Shown here piece after piece: positions 1 through 12,800 of a stretch of DNA of 64,000 nt; position 1 is the first letter of the stretch, and every line of letters starts with the position of its first letter. The stretch spans positions 11,696,001 to 11,760,000 of the forward strand of contig CM062206.1 in NCBI GenBank assembly GCA_031216445.1, in the 5' to 3' direction. The position numbers were made by a program, and so were the translations under genes. The notes below the pieces were generated by a model. That model saw nothing but the letters and a program-made list of their open reading frames with translations, ran no database searches and had not been told where the DNA came from. The DNA is from Lateolabrax maculatus (lineage: Eukaryota; Chordata; Actinopteri; Acropomatiformes; Lateolabracidae).

Positions 1-668
1 CATGTTATCTGTAGACCGGTAACTTCTAAGGTGCAGTGATCAGTCAGGAGAGCTTGCCAGGGGATGGTCACCGCTATGCTGCTCACAAAGCCATCCACTA
101 TCTCCAGAGGAGCCCCAAGAGACTCCAAAAGCTCGTTGACCGCCTGGAGGCAAGGAACACAGAGGGAAAGAAAAGGGAATGACTGGTTTCACATTCGTCT
201 CATCACTCTAAGTGTAGACCTAAAAAGCAAAGGAAGTGTACAGCCAACATGGCAGGGGGGAGGGGAGGGGGATCTATCTCTCCAGACACTAGAGAGGGAT
301 GCAGTTAATCTGCTGGGCTGATGATGTGTTTCCCATAAGTGCACTTCCTCGAAGAAATGCGAGCCAGCCGAGGAGCGTGACGTTGGAGATTGTTGTTGAA
401 CTCGAGTGCAGTTGCGAAACAGTCAAGGGTGCACGAGTCCTACAAAAACACACGATTGGCTACTGCCGCGGTGCCGGGCTGACAGCCACCAACTCACCCA
501 CACATCGAGGTTGATTTTCTTAATGACACCGCTGCCGTTGTACAGGTCCAAGCCCAGCTGGTCCAGGCTCAGTCGTTCCTGCAGAAAGTGACCGAGGTAG
601 TGCTGTAAGAGGTACCGACAGGCCCGCTTCTTGATTGAGCCTGACCAGGGGAAAAGCCAGCGAGACAT
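1..668 (-). CDS. atg2a: Autophagy-related protein 2 homolog A, N-terminal part (runs off the left edge)
   Basis: ATG2 is a rod-shaped lipid-transfer protein that bridges the ER and the growing autophagosome. Two coding exons are visible: 498-668, starting at the ATG at 668 with MSRWLFPWSG, and 1-143, which continues past the window. The first ends in TGG followed by GTGAGT; the second follows a CAG acceptor and reads AVNELLESLGAPLEIVDG. Joined in phase they give about 104 residues matching the N-terminal chorein domain of vertebrate ATG2, including the CRYLLQHYLGHFLQE segment. The MSRW start and LSLDQL stretch favour ATG2A over ATG2B. The open frame extends upstream of MSRW, but only MSRW matches the family start. 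The full protein is about 1,900 residues, so only the beginning is here. Confidence 0.93.
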
Positions 669-1140
669 AGGGCCAGAGAGAGCGGGGAGAGGGAGCGAAG
701 AGGTGGCGGAGGAGAACGAGTGCGAGTACAGTCCTCTGGCAACTGCATAACAGACTAACACAAAGTGTGCAAAAACAAGGAATGAGCCACAGCTAGCTGC
801 AGGGGGCTAAGGAAGGGGCAGACCGTAACTCTAGTTCTCCCCTTGGCTTGACACAAAAACTCGACAATCCTTTGTGTCGGGACCGACGAGCCTCCCCCGC
901 TTCTTGACGAGACGTTACTCCAACTGTCTGCAGCTGTCTCGGCTCATGTTTTCGGTGCGTTTGTGTCGAATTGAAGCGACAGGTCCGGCTCGGTGCTCGT
1001 CTCTTGTTTCAGGGTTGTTTATTGTTATCATACGCCAACTGATGGTATGGCGAACGTACGTGCGTCACGCGTCACGGTGACGAAGGGCAGAACCCGGAAA
1101 AGAGAGGCTTGACGCTACCCAGGCGCCATCTTGGTAAGGT
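669..1140. promoter_or_regulatory. atg2a promoter and 5' UTR, possibly bidirectional
   Basis: GC- and CpG-richer DNA upstream of the atg2a start. On the plus strand a GCCATCTTG (YY1-like) site near 1126-1134 is followed directly by GTAAGG, a good splice donor. That would suit the first exon of a divergent plus-strand transcript, but I see no plus-strand coding exon downstream. Promoter role is inferred from position and composition. Confidence 0.5.
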
Positions 1141-2480
1141 CAAAAGGGTTTTTTTGTAAATCTGAAAGAAAGTCAATATGAACGTTACAGCTTTTTAAAA
1201 ATATTTTATTTAGCTTTTTCAAATTTGAACATTTACATGTAAAACAGCAACACATGAATGAGTTTTGAGCTTGCATCTTGGCTGCCGTTTCATGTAAAAT
1301 GTTTTTCTCTTGTTTATCATCTGAAAAGTAATTTTATTTAGTTGTATGGATTTCTTAATTCTGCAATCCACAATCCAACTTGTTGCGGTCTTTTGATTTC
1401 CATTTACACATTTTTGGCAGTTATATTTTTTAACTGCATTTCCATTACTAAGGTTTATATTGGTGACCCACCAACAGTCCACTGGGAATTTAAGGGGTAG
1501 GTCAATCTTTTCATGTGTTTTAAAACAATAGTCAGGTCCCCATATGAACATTGACAGTCTTTGTTTGCTGTAATCATTCCTCCTGTTCATACTGGATGTA
1601 AGATTATGATCAAGATTCATTTCTTTAACGATCCCTTCTCATGTGATTCCAACATAAGTGATGTCCACAGTCCTTCTCTGCAAAAATTCATTCCAAACTT
1701 TAACTGAATCTGATGTTAAGTTTGATTTAGTGAAATCAAGTGTTTATCTTCCAAAGTCTTTTTAGAACATTATCTCTTCTCTAAGATTTAACAATTGTTC
1801 ACCTATCCTTTAATCCCATGGGTTTGTTTACATCTGTTTTTTCAGACTGCGACTTCTCCATGAATGGATTTGTACATGGTATTTACTGGTCCCAGGTCTA
1901 ATACCTATTTTTTGGTCAAAAAAAGTCAGAGGTTTCATATAAAATAGTTATAATAGTGTTACCACACTAAACATTTTCTCAGGAAATTTAAGAGCACCCT
2001 GTTGCTCTTTGTGCTGTAGCACATTTGAACACTTACTTTTCTACTTTGAATATAGCTACACATTTGTAGTTTAATTTGTAACTGTATGACTTGAGATATA
2101 TGGTCACAAATATACAAATCAGTTAGACCAAGCTTCATGTGCTTTTGTAACAATGTGGGTTCTTTCGATAGGTAATAAGAAAAAAAGTTATGAAGACAAT
2201 ATGACAATATACCACTTCATATCATTTATATTTTCATACTATTGATTTTATGTTTCCATCTAATTACTTGCTTTGTTGACCTCTGAACTACTGGTATGAA
2301 AAGGAAACATGGAGTGTAATAACTATGCTGTTACATTCATTTGTGTCCACTTACTGGCATTTTATTTTCAGGATCTTTCCAACACGTGTCATAGTAAACT
2401 AGTTTTTCCTAGAATGAACATTCGCGGTCAATATTTTCTTCTTATTGTGGCTGAAGTGAACTGAAATGTATCAGTTGTGT
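1141..2480. other. AT-rich intergenic DNA
   Basis: Between atg2a upstream DNA and the nxf1 3' end. It holds a 133-codon open frame on the minus strand at 1219-1620 that I do not recognise. Its composition is AT-driven and Lys/Asn-rich, so it may be chance or an old transposon piece. I see no RNA gene or clear repeat. Confidence 0.5.
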
Positions 2481-2491
2481 AACAAAACTTT

Positions 2492-2497
2492 TTTATT
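2492..2497 (-). terminator. Candidate nxf1 polyadenylation signal
   Basis: AATAAA on the minus strand, about 315 bases beyond the nxf1 stop codon. Other AATAAA hexamers lie nearer the stop, around 2553 and 2783, so the true site is not fixed by sequence alone. Confidence 0.5.
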
Positions 2498-2811
2498 GTT
2501 AAACATAATACAACAAATCAAAGTGAATACAAGTTAAACCACTGGCTATTTGTCTTTATTCCTATGAAAACATGTAGTGATTTCTATACAAATGACCAAA
2601 AACTTTAGAATACAATCACAACCAAAAATTGTTATTATAACATCGGTCTCTGGATCAAACGGTTGACATTTGGCTGTTAAAACAACAGCTTACATAAGTA
2701 ACTTCATCTACATTATTTTTAATAAAAGAAAAGGCAAAGAGTAAAGGATAAAACAAAAGCCATAAATAAAATTACTGCAGATTTTATTTCACAGAAGTAT
2801 GAATCCACTCT

Positions 2812-3823
2812 TCATTTTATGAACGCAACGTCAGGGATCTTGCCTTCCGTCTGGAAAGAGAAAGAGGAAAAAACATTTTAGGGCCTTGTTGTGAATACGA
2901 TCACACCTTTAAGGACATGCACAGAGTTAATATAACGCATTACCTTTAACTGAGTGAAAATTTGTGCCGCTCTGTTGAAATCCCAGTCATTGTCTTGTAG
3001 ACACCTATAACAGAGAATAAGTGTTTAGGTATTTTAGATTAAGTGAATAAATTATGTCATACATTATTGCCAACAACATGCACAAAAACAAAAACGTACT
3101 TTTGGGACCATTCCAGGTTCATGCCAGACTTCAGTGAGAAGGCTGTGAGCATCTCCTGCTGCGGTGCAGTGAGGGTGGGGACGGGGCTGGAAGATGGAGT
3201 CGGGGCGGGAGCCACGAAGGCTCGGCGGATCTCCTCAGTTGTGGCCATCCGGATGAACATCTGGTCGTTCACGATGCACAAACTGTGGCACAGGAGGAAC
3301 ACAGTGGACAGATATTAAGATTGAACCGTTTCAGGTATTTCAAGAGGTGTTGAACTTCTTCCTCTTGGCTTAGTTGCACAATTTACCTTCATGTTCAACT
3401 GCCATATACACTCAATTTACAGGTTATTAGGCAAGACCTAGCTAAAATCAATGTAGTCTGACACAACTGCTGTGCTATAAATCCTACCTTCATGAAGGTT
3501 TAAAACAATCTCAAGAAATATTTTGAGGTGTTGATTGATATTTGGCTGAATGAACTTTATCTAGATGTACATAAACTGGAAACTTGAGTGTACTTTTGGT
3601 CAGTGTGAATATCAAGTAACTGAATAAAAAAAAAGTCTTTAATTAAAGATTATTAGCACGCTTCTGTTCCGAAAAAAAAAAAGAAAAAAAAGTTGCACCT
3701 ATAAGTATGTTTTCATACTACCGGAAACTGAATTTAAAAACATTCAAGCTAAACAAGTCTCTATATAGTCGGAAAAATTATGTCAACATGTTTTTTAAAT
3801 GTATTATTTTTTAGATTTGTATT

Positions 3824-3871
<48 letters not shown>

Positions 3872-6800
3872 TCTTTGGGGAAACATCAGAAATGCTGCTT
3901 TTCGTCTCAGCCGGCTGAAAGGGCGTGTAGGTGTTTCATGTAGAGCGGCTGGCAGGCTGCTAGAGCGCCAGTGTTTAAGAACAATAGACAAAGTAAACAA
4001 ATTTGCACTGTAACCTACATGTCATGGGCAGACAGCACAAGTTATACATGTGCAAATAGCCAGTTGTTAGTGATTTTGAAGAGTAAGAACCATACCATCA
4101 TCTGACTGGATGAGGTAACATTTGTGAAGGAAATTTCTTTCTTGTATGTTAAACTTCCCTCTTGTAGGTTAAAGGTAACTTAAGACAGGACTTCACAGGT
4201 CAGGTCACCTGCCTGTCTCTGTTCACCTGTCTCACTCTGTGTGTCTGACAAGGCCGAGTTGGCTCTGGCCTCTGGTGGACCAAGGTCAGCTAGATATCTT
4301 CTGTATTCAGGTTTAGACACAACAGGCTGGCGCCTGGTTGTTGACGCTGGATAAGATATACTGTACAGAGGCTATGCTGTTGCTAGGACAGCAATGGTTG
4401 ACGTCTTTCCTTGTTTGGATCTGATATCCAATAGAGTCATCACACATGCCAGGCTGAGTTAGGAATAACCCTATTTGTATATAGCGGAACTTAGCAGTTC
4501 TGGGGAAGGTTAAATACTGAGCTTCAGGACACCATCTTCAGAGTTGGGTAGAAGCAAGCGTGGCGTTTCCCTTTTCTCCTCAATCGAGCTTCAATAAATA
4601 TTCCTGCTTAAAGACATCCAGGTCTTAAGAAACTTCTTGTTAGAGTGAGCCATCTCTAAGATTTCCGTGGCAGTGACATTTACGTGCTGTTTAATGTGCT
4701 GCAGCTGAGTAGTAATTAGTAGTAATTCGCTATAAAGCCTGCAAACTGAAATAGACAGTGCATTTTCTCCAGTGAATTTTGTTTGGTTGCTCTTTCAATG
4801 AGCTAATTTGCAGAACAAATTGGTTTGTAGGTTAGATAAGAAGGTTACTTTATCAGAAACACTAATGTGGTTCTTTATGTTGGGTAGCAGGCTGCAGTCT
4901 GGCTCTGTTACTGTCTTCTTTGCTTATTATGTTCTATTTTGTCTCTGTATTGAACTGCGGTTGTCTTGATCAGGTCTCTATTGAGAATGAGACCCTGTAT
5001 CTCAACGAGATTACCCGTCTAAATAAAGCTTTAATAAAATATAAAATAGCAAGTCACTGTTCAATTCTGGGCAGGGACTTCTGTTTCATGTCCCCTCCTT
5101 TCCCTGTCTATATGTATACTGTAAACTCTCTAATAAAAAGGTAAGTATATTAATGAACATTTTTAAACTATAAATCTCATTATGTAAGTCAGTGATTAGA
5201 GCACAGAGATATTTATTCATGGCTGTTATTTCACAGGATGTTTGTCCAAGTCATTTTTGTGAAGATCTGTTTATAATTTTGTACTATTGCCCCTCCTCAG
5301 GGAACATGTGAAGGACAACAGGAAGATGATACAAACCATTTGGAGCTCACTAAACTTACCCAGTTCCCCCTGCTGGGACTGTGATGAAAACTCTAGAGAA
5401 GGCCATGGTGGACTCTCGGGATTTACCGTCGACAGCAACTGAAAAACAGACAACACAAATTAGCAACAAAATCAACACCCCTTATCTCTGCAGTGTATGA
5501 GAACAAAATTAAAAAGTAAGATGACCGCAACTCACCTTCTTTGAAGACTCCACTCACTGTGAATGATAGTAGTGTGTTCTGTAAACGGAAAAAGGTTTTT
5601 GCAGAATTAATACAAACAAATGATTCACAGTGAGAGGAAGAAATGGTGGCTGACTGAACAAACATGAACTCACGGTGTAGGTGTTTACGTCGACAGTTAA
5701 AGAAGCGATGTCGTGCTGAGTTTTGGGCAACTCATTGAGGAAAGCCACCACGTTCAGTCGTGTGTGCTTCAGAAGTCGAAATCGTATTGCTAAAGGAGGG
5801 AGCATTAAGAAAGGGAAACATTAGGAGGCATCTCACATCTAAAAAATATTCAGTCTGAACAATTCAAACACTATGGTAGGTCAACAGCTTGAAAAGTTAA
5901 CTCACTCGAGTCTTTGATTCTTTTCAGGTTTCGAGTGTCTTTATGATACTCTCCGAGGCTGCTCCTAAAACCAGAAGAGAGGGACAGACGCAACCAACAT
6001 GAATACAGTCAGAACTCAGATGGGGAGGATCAGAAGCAACCAATGATGAGTGGAGCTAGGCAAAAATCTTTGAAATGAATGACTTAATAAAATCCAACAG
6101 AGGAAATAATGAAAAACTATACGTCCCATTCCTCCGTGTGTCTATCAGTGTTGTTACATGTATACACAAGAGTGTGTCTTTGAGTGTGTTCTTACCTGGA
6201 GGGGTTCTGGGTGGAGTAAGGTGTTGTGAGAGACAACGAAGCTCCATCATGGTAAGCATCCAGCAGTGGCTGTCTGTCCCCTGAGTCGTATATGCTGTAG
6301 TACCTACAACAGTCACATGTCACTTGAGTTAATTTTCTTGTGCTCTGTCTTGCCAACAAACCCTTTTCTGGAACTGAAGTGGTTTATAAAAAAACAAAAA
6401 CAAAAAGAAACAACCCACACAAAAAACACAGTACTGGTTAGTCAATCACATGTTTGGTTAGCACACTGGTAATGTGACCAACAAGTGACTGACTGAGAAG
6501 ATTTTCTACATAAAAGCTAGAAAACTCACTGTTGCAAGAAGTGAAGGATGAGGACCTTGATTTCATCTGAGCCAAAACAGCTGCCCTGCATTGTCAAATG
6601 GAAAAACATTTTTCAGGTACACAAAAGGAGACAATAGTTGTCTTAAGACTTTCACTTGAAAGGAGGACAAATCAGCTTAATCTTAGACTTCTGAAAATTA
6701 CTAGAGAGGTTCTACTGAATGTCACGTTCACCAGAAGACCTAATCTATGTTGGTTTGAACTAACTAAAATAACTAACCTTGCAGGGGGGGATAGTGGTGG

Positions 6801-9800
6801 GCGTTTCCACGTCGAATCCAATGGGTGGGGGGAGGTCATGACCATCCTAAAAAGAAACCACACATGAAGGAAGATGTATAAGAGATGATGACACCGGCAG
6901 CTCTTTCTGCCACATTGTATTAATTTCGTTAGGGGCATGACTTCATACTTTTCCCAACTTGTAGAAACTCAAATGATTATTTTAATTGCAACATTGCAAT
7001 GTGCTGTTCTGATTAATCACTGTATTTTTAGACGTGTGCTGGTGCCTCCACCAAACCATAAAACACTGCATTGAGTGTATGCTGTATGTCTTTGGCCAGT
7101 CAACATACTATTCTGATGAAAAGGATCAAACTCCTGAGCCCATGCCATTTTCATGTTGTGCTTTTCAATTTTTTAGCATGTTTGATGTGATATTGACCAG
7201 TACAGTAACATTAAATGGAAGGGAAGATGATTGAATACAGGAGATAAATCTGTGGACTTACCAGTTTGAGGAGCCGGGGAAACCTCTGCCGCACCGCACT
7301 GGGACAGGAACAAAAACCGAGAGCAGGAAAGTTATTATCTCGAACCACCTCACTGACAAATCATGCTCATTGCTGCAGATACCACTGTGTGTCAGTCACA
7401 CCTGCTTCAATGTAATTTAGTACTTTTGAGTGGATGTAATGTTAAGCTGCTACACTGTCAAGAACATTAAGGAAAATACATTCAGGTATAGGTACATGAA
7501 AATAGAGTGTACCTACAAAGAGCAGTGTTGGGGTTTAACATTTGTACACAAGTAAATCCACAAATGTACTATAATACACGCCCTTATCCTCCCTTCAGTT
7601 TCAAGCTGTGAATTTCAACAGCTCTCCCACCCCAAAGTGTACTTACCAGTAGGTATACTCACCCTCTCCCCCAATATGGAGATATACACAGATCTGACAC
7701 GGGGAAGCAACAGAAACACACACTTTTCTAAGAGCACACACATACAAACATGCAGAGATCCACGATCTACCACACTGCGCTAGAAACCACTAAAAGACCT
7801 CCATTCTGAATTAGTAAAATGAAGAGGTAATGTATTGCTGGGAGAAAGGGGGTTACCGCCAGTCTCGTGTTAACACCCCCCCCCCCCCAAACTCTGGCCA
7901 AGCTGGTGGGGAAGAGATGAGGTTACATCACCAAAAAAGAAAACAGGGTCTGGGTAAAATAAATATAAAGTTAAATTCACACAAACTAGCATAATAGTCT
8001 AAAGTTCAGAAGAGGTGCCAATCATTATTATAATAATGTGTTTGTCGGTGTCTGCATCCCTGATTATCAGCAAAGAAAGACCGCCTGAGAACAGTGTTGA
8101 ACATAGAGGACAGCTGGCCTTAAAGTGAGATGGACCCAGCAGTCCCACCACTCATCCTAGAGCCTTCCCCTGCTGCACAAGCAAAGCAGTTTAGTATCTC
8201 ATAGCCACCATAAATTCTGAAGACATGGGTCTTCATGCACTGGCAGTAACTAGACTTCATGCTGTAGGCGTTTAATATTCTAGCCTAATTTGGGCCCAAG
8301 CCTCTGGTTAAAGAGGGTCTGGGAGACAATTAGGCATTAGACTACAGTGATAAATCTCTACTCTGCTCTCTGCTTAATATTTGAGCTTTGTGTACTGGTC
8401 ACAGCCATCAGTAACTGGAAGAGGAAGTGCGCTCACTTTTGTTCATTTGACTTATTTCAGGGAAAACTGAACTTCAATTTCCAGTTCAGAACATATTTCC
8501 CTCAGAAGTTAGTTAAGGGTATTTGCCAAACTCTCCACGTCATTCACTGAACAGCAGAGGCCCATTTTAGGCCAAAGAGTACCAACATAGTGGAAGAGAC
8601 AGACTGCTTTCTCTCTTTGGCTCATCATTGGTCATTGATAATGACACGTATCCCACTCCGTCTCAGCCCAACGGCTTTTCCTGTTTAGTCCCATCTTCCC
8701 AAATTCTTCTCATAGTGTTCTCAGTGAGTCAGAGCTCACAGGGACGAGGCCGAGTAATCGTGACTGTGCCTGCCTTAGGTTGTCCCGGGGTTTTGAGGTG
8801 GGATCTTACCCGTCATGGGCTATCCAGCCTTCCATACTCGCCTAACACAGGGGGCCGAGTGGGCAAGGGTGCTACGAGGGGAGAGGAAATCATTGGCTGT
8901 GGATTTTCTTTGTTTCATCCAAACATTAGTCAAGACTGCGGATTGTCCTCTCTCCATTAAAACAACCTACACCGTTTTACAGTACTGCTCAAGAGATTGT
9001 TTTGAATTCATATTTTTCGAAAGCAGTTCACAGTAAATTGTGTTGAGAGAGTTGTCATGCTAAATGTCTTCTTTTAAAAAGTGCTTCTTCTCAGAATCCA
9101 TTATAAATCATCAGCACTGTGATGGTGTTTTACAGCAGTTTATGGGATAACCAATCAGGATGTCAGCAGGGGAGTGCTGGGTACAGCATCACTAAGAACC
9201 ATAAAACAGAGCGAAACTTGAAATCATGTCCCACAGAGAAGCTGAACAACTGGCAGAGAGAAGATGGCTATTCAAAGTGTGCTGAGTTTAAGCAAGCTGA
9301 AAAGAAAAACAATGTGGGACTGCATCGTAGTTAGATGTCCTCTCGGCAACTTTAGGGAGTGAGAAATGTTTCGTTTGCAGTGTGAAAAGGAAAAAGTTAA
9401 TCAAGTGGGGAAAATTGTGTATAACAAAACCAAAGAGAAGACTCATTTGAACTAAAACTAATTAATGTGTTTGTCCTCCCTGTCTTTCTCTCTCACATAC
9501 AAAGACAAGACATGTATACACAAATACAGGGAGTTAGCGGTGAATGTTAGCTGGCTCTTCTTGATCCAAAAGTTCATTCTCGACTGCTGGGGAAGTAGTT
9601 TCAGTTACTGTATAGGCAGCTTACACAAACAAACACAAACACTTGCTTGTTTTGTAGCACACTGCTGCATACCCTTGTCTTACAGGAAAGACTCCTGAAC
9701 ACCCCTAACTCGCACACAAACAAACAGTCACACCATCGTGTCCCCTAACCCCCCAAAATTGCTGACTGACCTGATGTATGACGCTTGATCCTTGAAGAGG

Positions 9801-12800
9801 TCACACAAAGGGTTCCGGTTCAGCCACAGCTCCACCAGCTTCAGGCCTTTCAACTTGTCCAGCTCGCGGTCTGACTTTAGCTGGACGACCACACAGAAGC
9901 AGAACAAGTTGGTGTGAGAGGAGTATGTAAAAATAAATTCACTTTGGGGCCAATTTATGTGTGGTTATTATTCTCTAGATCAAGTGAGCAGCCAGTTTCA
10001 CCTCATTGTGGGAAAGGTTGAGGGTCTTCATATTAGGCACCTTGGTAACCAATTCAGCAAGTTCATCCAGTTTGTGAATACGGTTGTTACTCAAGTTCAA
10101 GCACGTCAGCTGGCAAGAGTTGGAGACACTTATGTAAGCACATTCAGCTTGACCTATCACTTAATCAGATTAGCAGCTACATTACAAACAGTAATAGTTT
10201 GTCATTAGTTTTCCAGCAAAAACATCCACAGTATTAACAATTACCTCTGGAATGTTTTCTTCAATGATCTTGATGACCGCTTCCATGTTTGTTTTCCTAT
10301 TCAAGATGACTTCAATGTTCTGGGATGCCAGGTCTGTCACACAAAATAAAATTAGCAATAAATAATACTAAATATTCAAACACTAAAATACACATGCCTA
10401 ATTGTAAAAGGATTTAATCTAATTTTGAGTACAGTTAAGTAATTAAAGAAAGTTTATCAGCAGATTTTCTGTACCATCTATTGAATCCTTAATATAAAAC
10501 AACAATGCAGTGCCATTTACTTAGAACACAGAAAGACAAGATTGATGTTTAACACAGATAATTATAAAAAGCCTCAATGGTATAGCAGTAAACTCTGAAT
10601 AACGACAACCACTGGTTGAATCTATGTTCAATATCATGTCATACATACAATTTATGTGTGAAACAGATGAGTATAATTACCTGGGTCTGTTCGGATGTTG
10701 TTCAAGTCCAGTGACTGCTGGGAGCCATCAAAACGTTTTGCCATGCATTGCTGTGAAAAAAAAGAAAAAAAGGAATTAACTTAAAAAAAAAAAAACATAG
10801 TAGTTGATATTAACTTTTTAGTTTGTGTATTTTGATCCATACTCACTGTCATCAGAGAGAATAAATTAAATTTTAACAACAGTAATTGAGAGACTATAAC
10901 AGTCATCTCAAGGCGTCATTATTGTCACGGTCCCATTTCTATAGCTCACCTTCAGGTGCTCCAAATGTTCAGGCTTCAGGTCAGAGAGGAGGAAGGATGG
11001 TGGAGCGCTGGGATTGACATGCACTTCCACCTTGAAGAAACACACATCAGGTGGCATGAGAGGGATTAGTAAACAGAGATATACACTGTACACATGTTGA
11101 GTAGTAGATTAAGTGGGATTTATGGTTTTCCATAATATAGAGGTAATGGTTGTAAACCTAGTAGTTGAGAATTTTATGACACGTCAAACTACATAAAAAA
11201 AGAGCGTAATGACACTGTTGCCATTACTCTCAAGCTGCATGTAACAGCATGTTACCGTGATCTGACAATACATATAAGAACGCTGATCATTAAGGATACC
11301 AGACTTAAAATAATTTCTGCAGCAAAAAGAGTGAGATTTCCATTATAACTCCAACATACCTTATAGCCATCTGTGTCTGTGATTTTGTGAGAACATTTGT
11401 GCAAAGCATTGGCAGCAGACGAATCATCCACATAAAAATGGACCCTATTATGGTCAACATGGTACTGGACAGCAAGACAGAAAGAGACGTAATTAAAATT
11501 TATATATTTCAAAAGATGTTGCCCACAAACATGTTTTGCTCAAAATCTTCAGCTTACTCATGTACCTAAGTGGTGCCTGGAGATATTTTACCAGCAGGCA
11601 AACATTTAAAAAATAAAAAATAAAAAAAAGGAAACAAAAGAGCAATCATCATTTCTTTTGTCAGAACTCACCCTGTATGCATTTAAAGGCAAAATCCATG
11701 ATCCAAATATAAATAAAAGAATATGACTGGAAGCTCCATGACAAATACCTCCCACACCCTGCACTGCATTAACTTGCCTAACTAGTCTGTAATTAGTTAT
11801 CCTAAGACAGCGCTGAACCTCACCTGTACAGGTGTGTAGGGAACTGAACAGATGTTCTGAAGACCCGTCAATAGCCATTTCTTTTCATATTTTCTTCCAT
11901 GTGGTATCTGTCAAACAGACCAAAAAGACAAAAGAAAGAAGCAAAGGGTGATTTCCTTGATCACGATACAAGGTATAAATCCTTTGGCGACTGTTGTAAT
12001 ACGCACCGTTACTTTGAACCAGCCTGAACGGTTTTTCCCTCCACCACTGCCTGCTCCACCTCTGTCTCCTCCTCTAAAGCCGCCTCCTCCTCTACCACCT
12101 CCTCCCCCTTTGCCTTGTCTCCTGTCTCTGTCAAACCGTCCATCTCCTCCTTTCCGAAAAGGTCTTCCATATGGGTTGCTAAAACAGACAAATCAAAGTC
12201 ATATATTGAAGCAATCAGCGTCCACCTTTTCGAGGAACCTTTAGAAGAAGCAGAGTTTTTTTGTGGGGTTTCTAAATTTCTATGCAACTAACAAGTCCTA
12301 AGAGTAATCTTATGTGTTGTTGCGATTCCCCGCAAGTCTTCACACTGTCGAGACTTTTTGGGTGGTGCTGTGATTAAGAGATACAAAACTGTTGAACTGC
12401 ATTGTCACCGGAAACTGTTTGGTTTTCATTCAGTGTTTTAAGGCTTAACACATTTTGAATACACTGCTACCTAATAAAACATCAAAGCAAAGCTTTCTCT
12501 TTTTGCTACCTTTTATGGAGCATTTATGCCACCAACTGTCACCCCCTCTGCAATAGATGTGCATAATGTCACCCCAGTGTTGGTGGTGTGTCCTCATGCA
12601 TGTGCTAGCAGAGCACCAGATACAGACAACAAAGGTAACTTTATAGCTCAATTTGTGGTCAGGAACTCCACAGAAGGGCTGCCCCCAATAGTTGACCAAA
12701 TGTTAGTCGATGAGAAGAGTCTTAGTTGATCAAGTTTACAGTGGTCTGTTGGTCGACAGAGCTGCACCTTGTCAAAATTAGGTCAAAACCTTTATGTCTG

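Noticed and set aside
1219..1620. 133-codon minus-strand frame
   Set aside because: Not accepted as a gene: AT-rich, no recognisable domain or splice context. Listed only as part of the intergenic stretch.
11948..12244. Proline-rich plus-strand frame (PPPLPPPPPL)
   Set aside because: Antisense shadow of the Arg/Gly-rich nxf1 exon 3, which reads SNPYGRPFRKGGDGRF in the phase that splices correctly.
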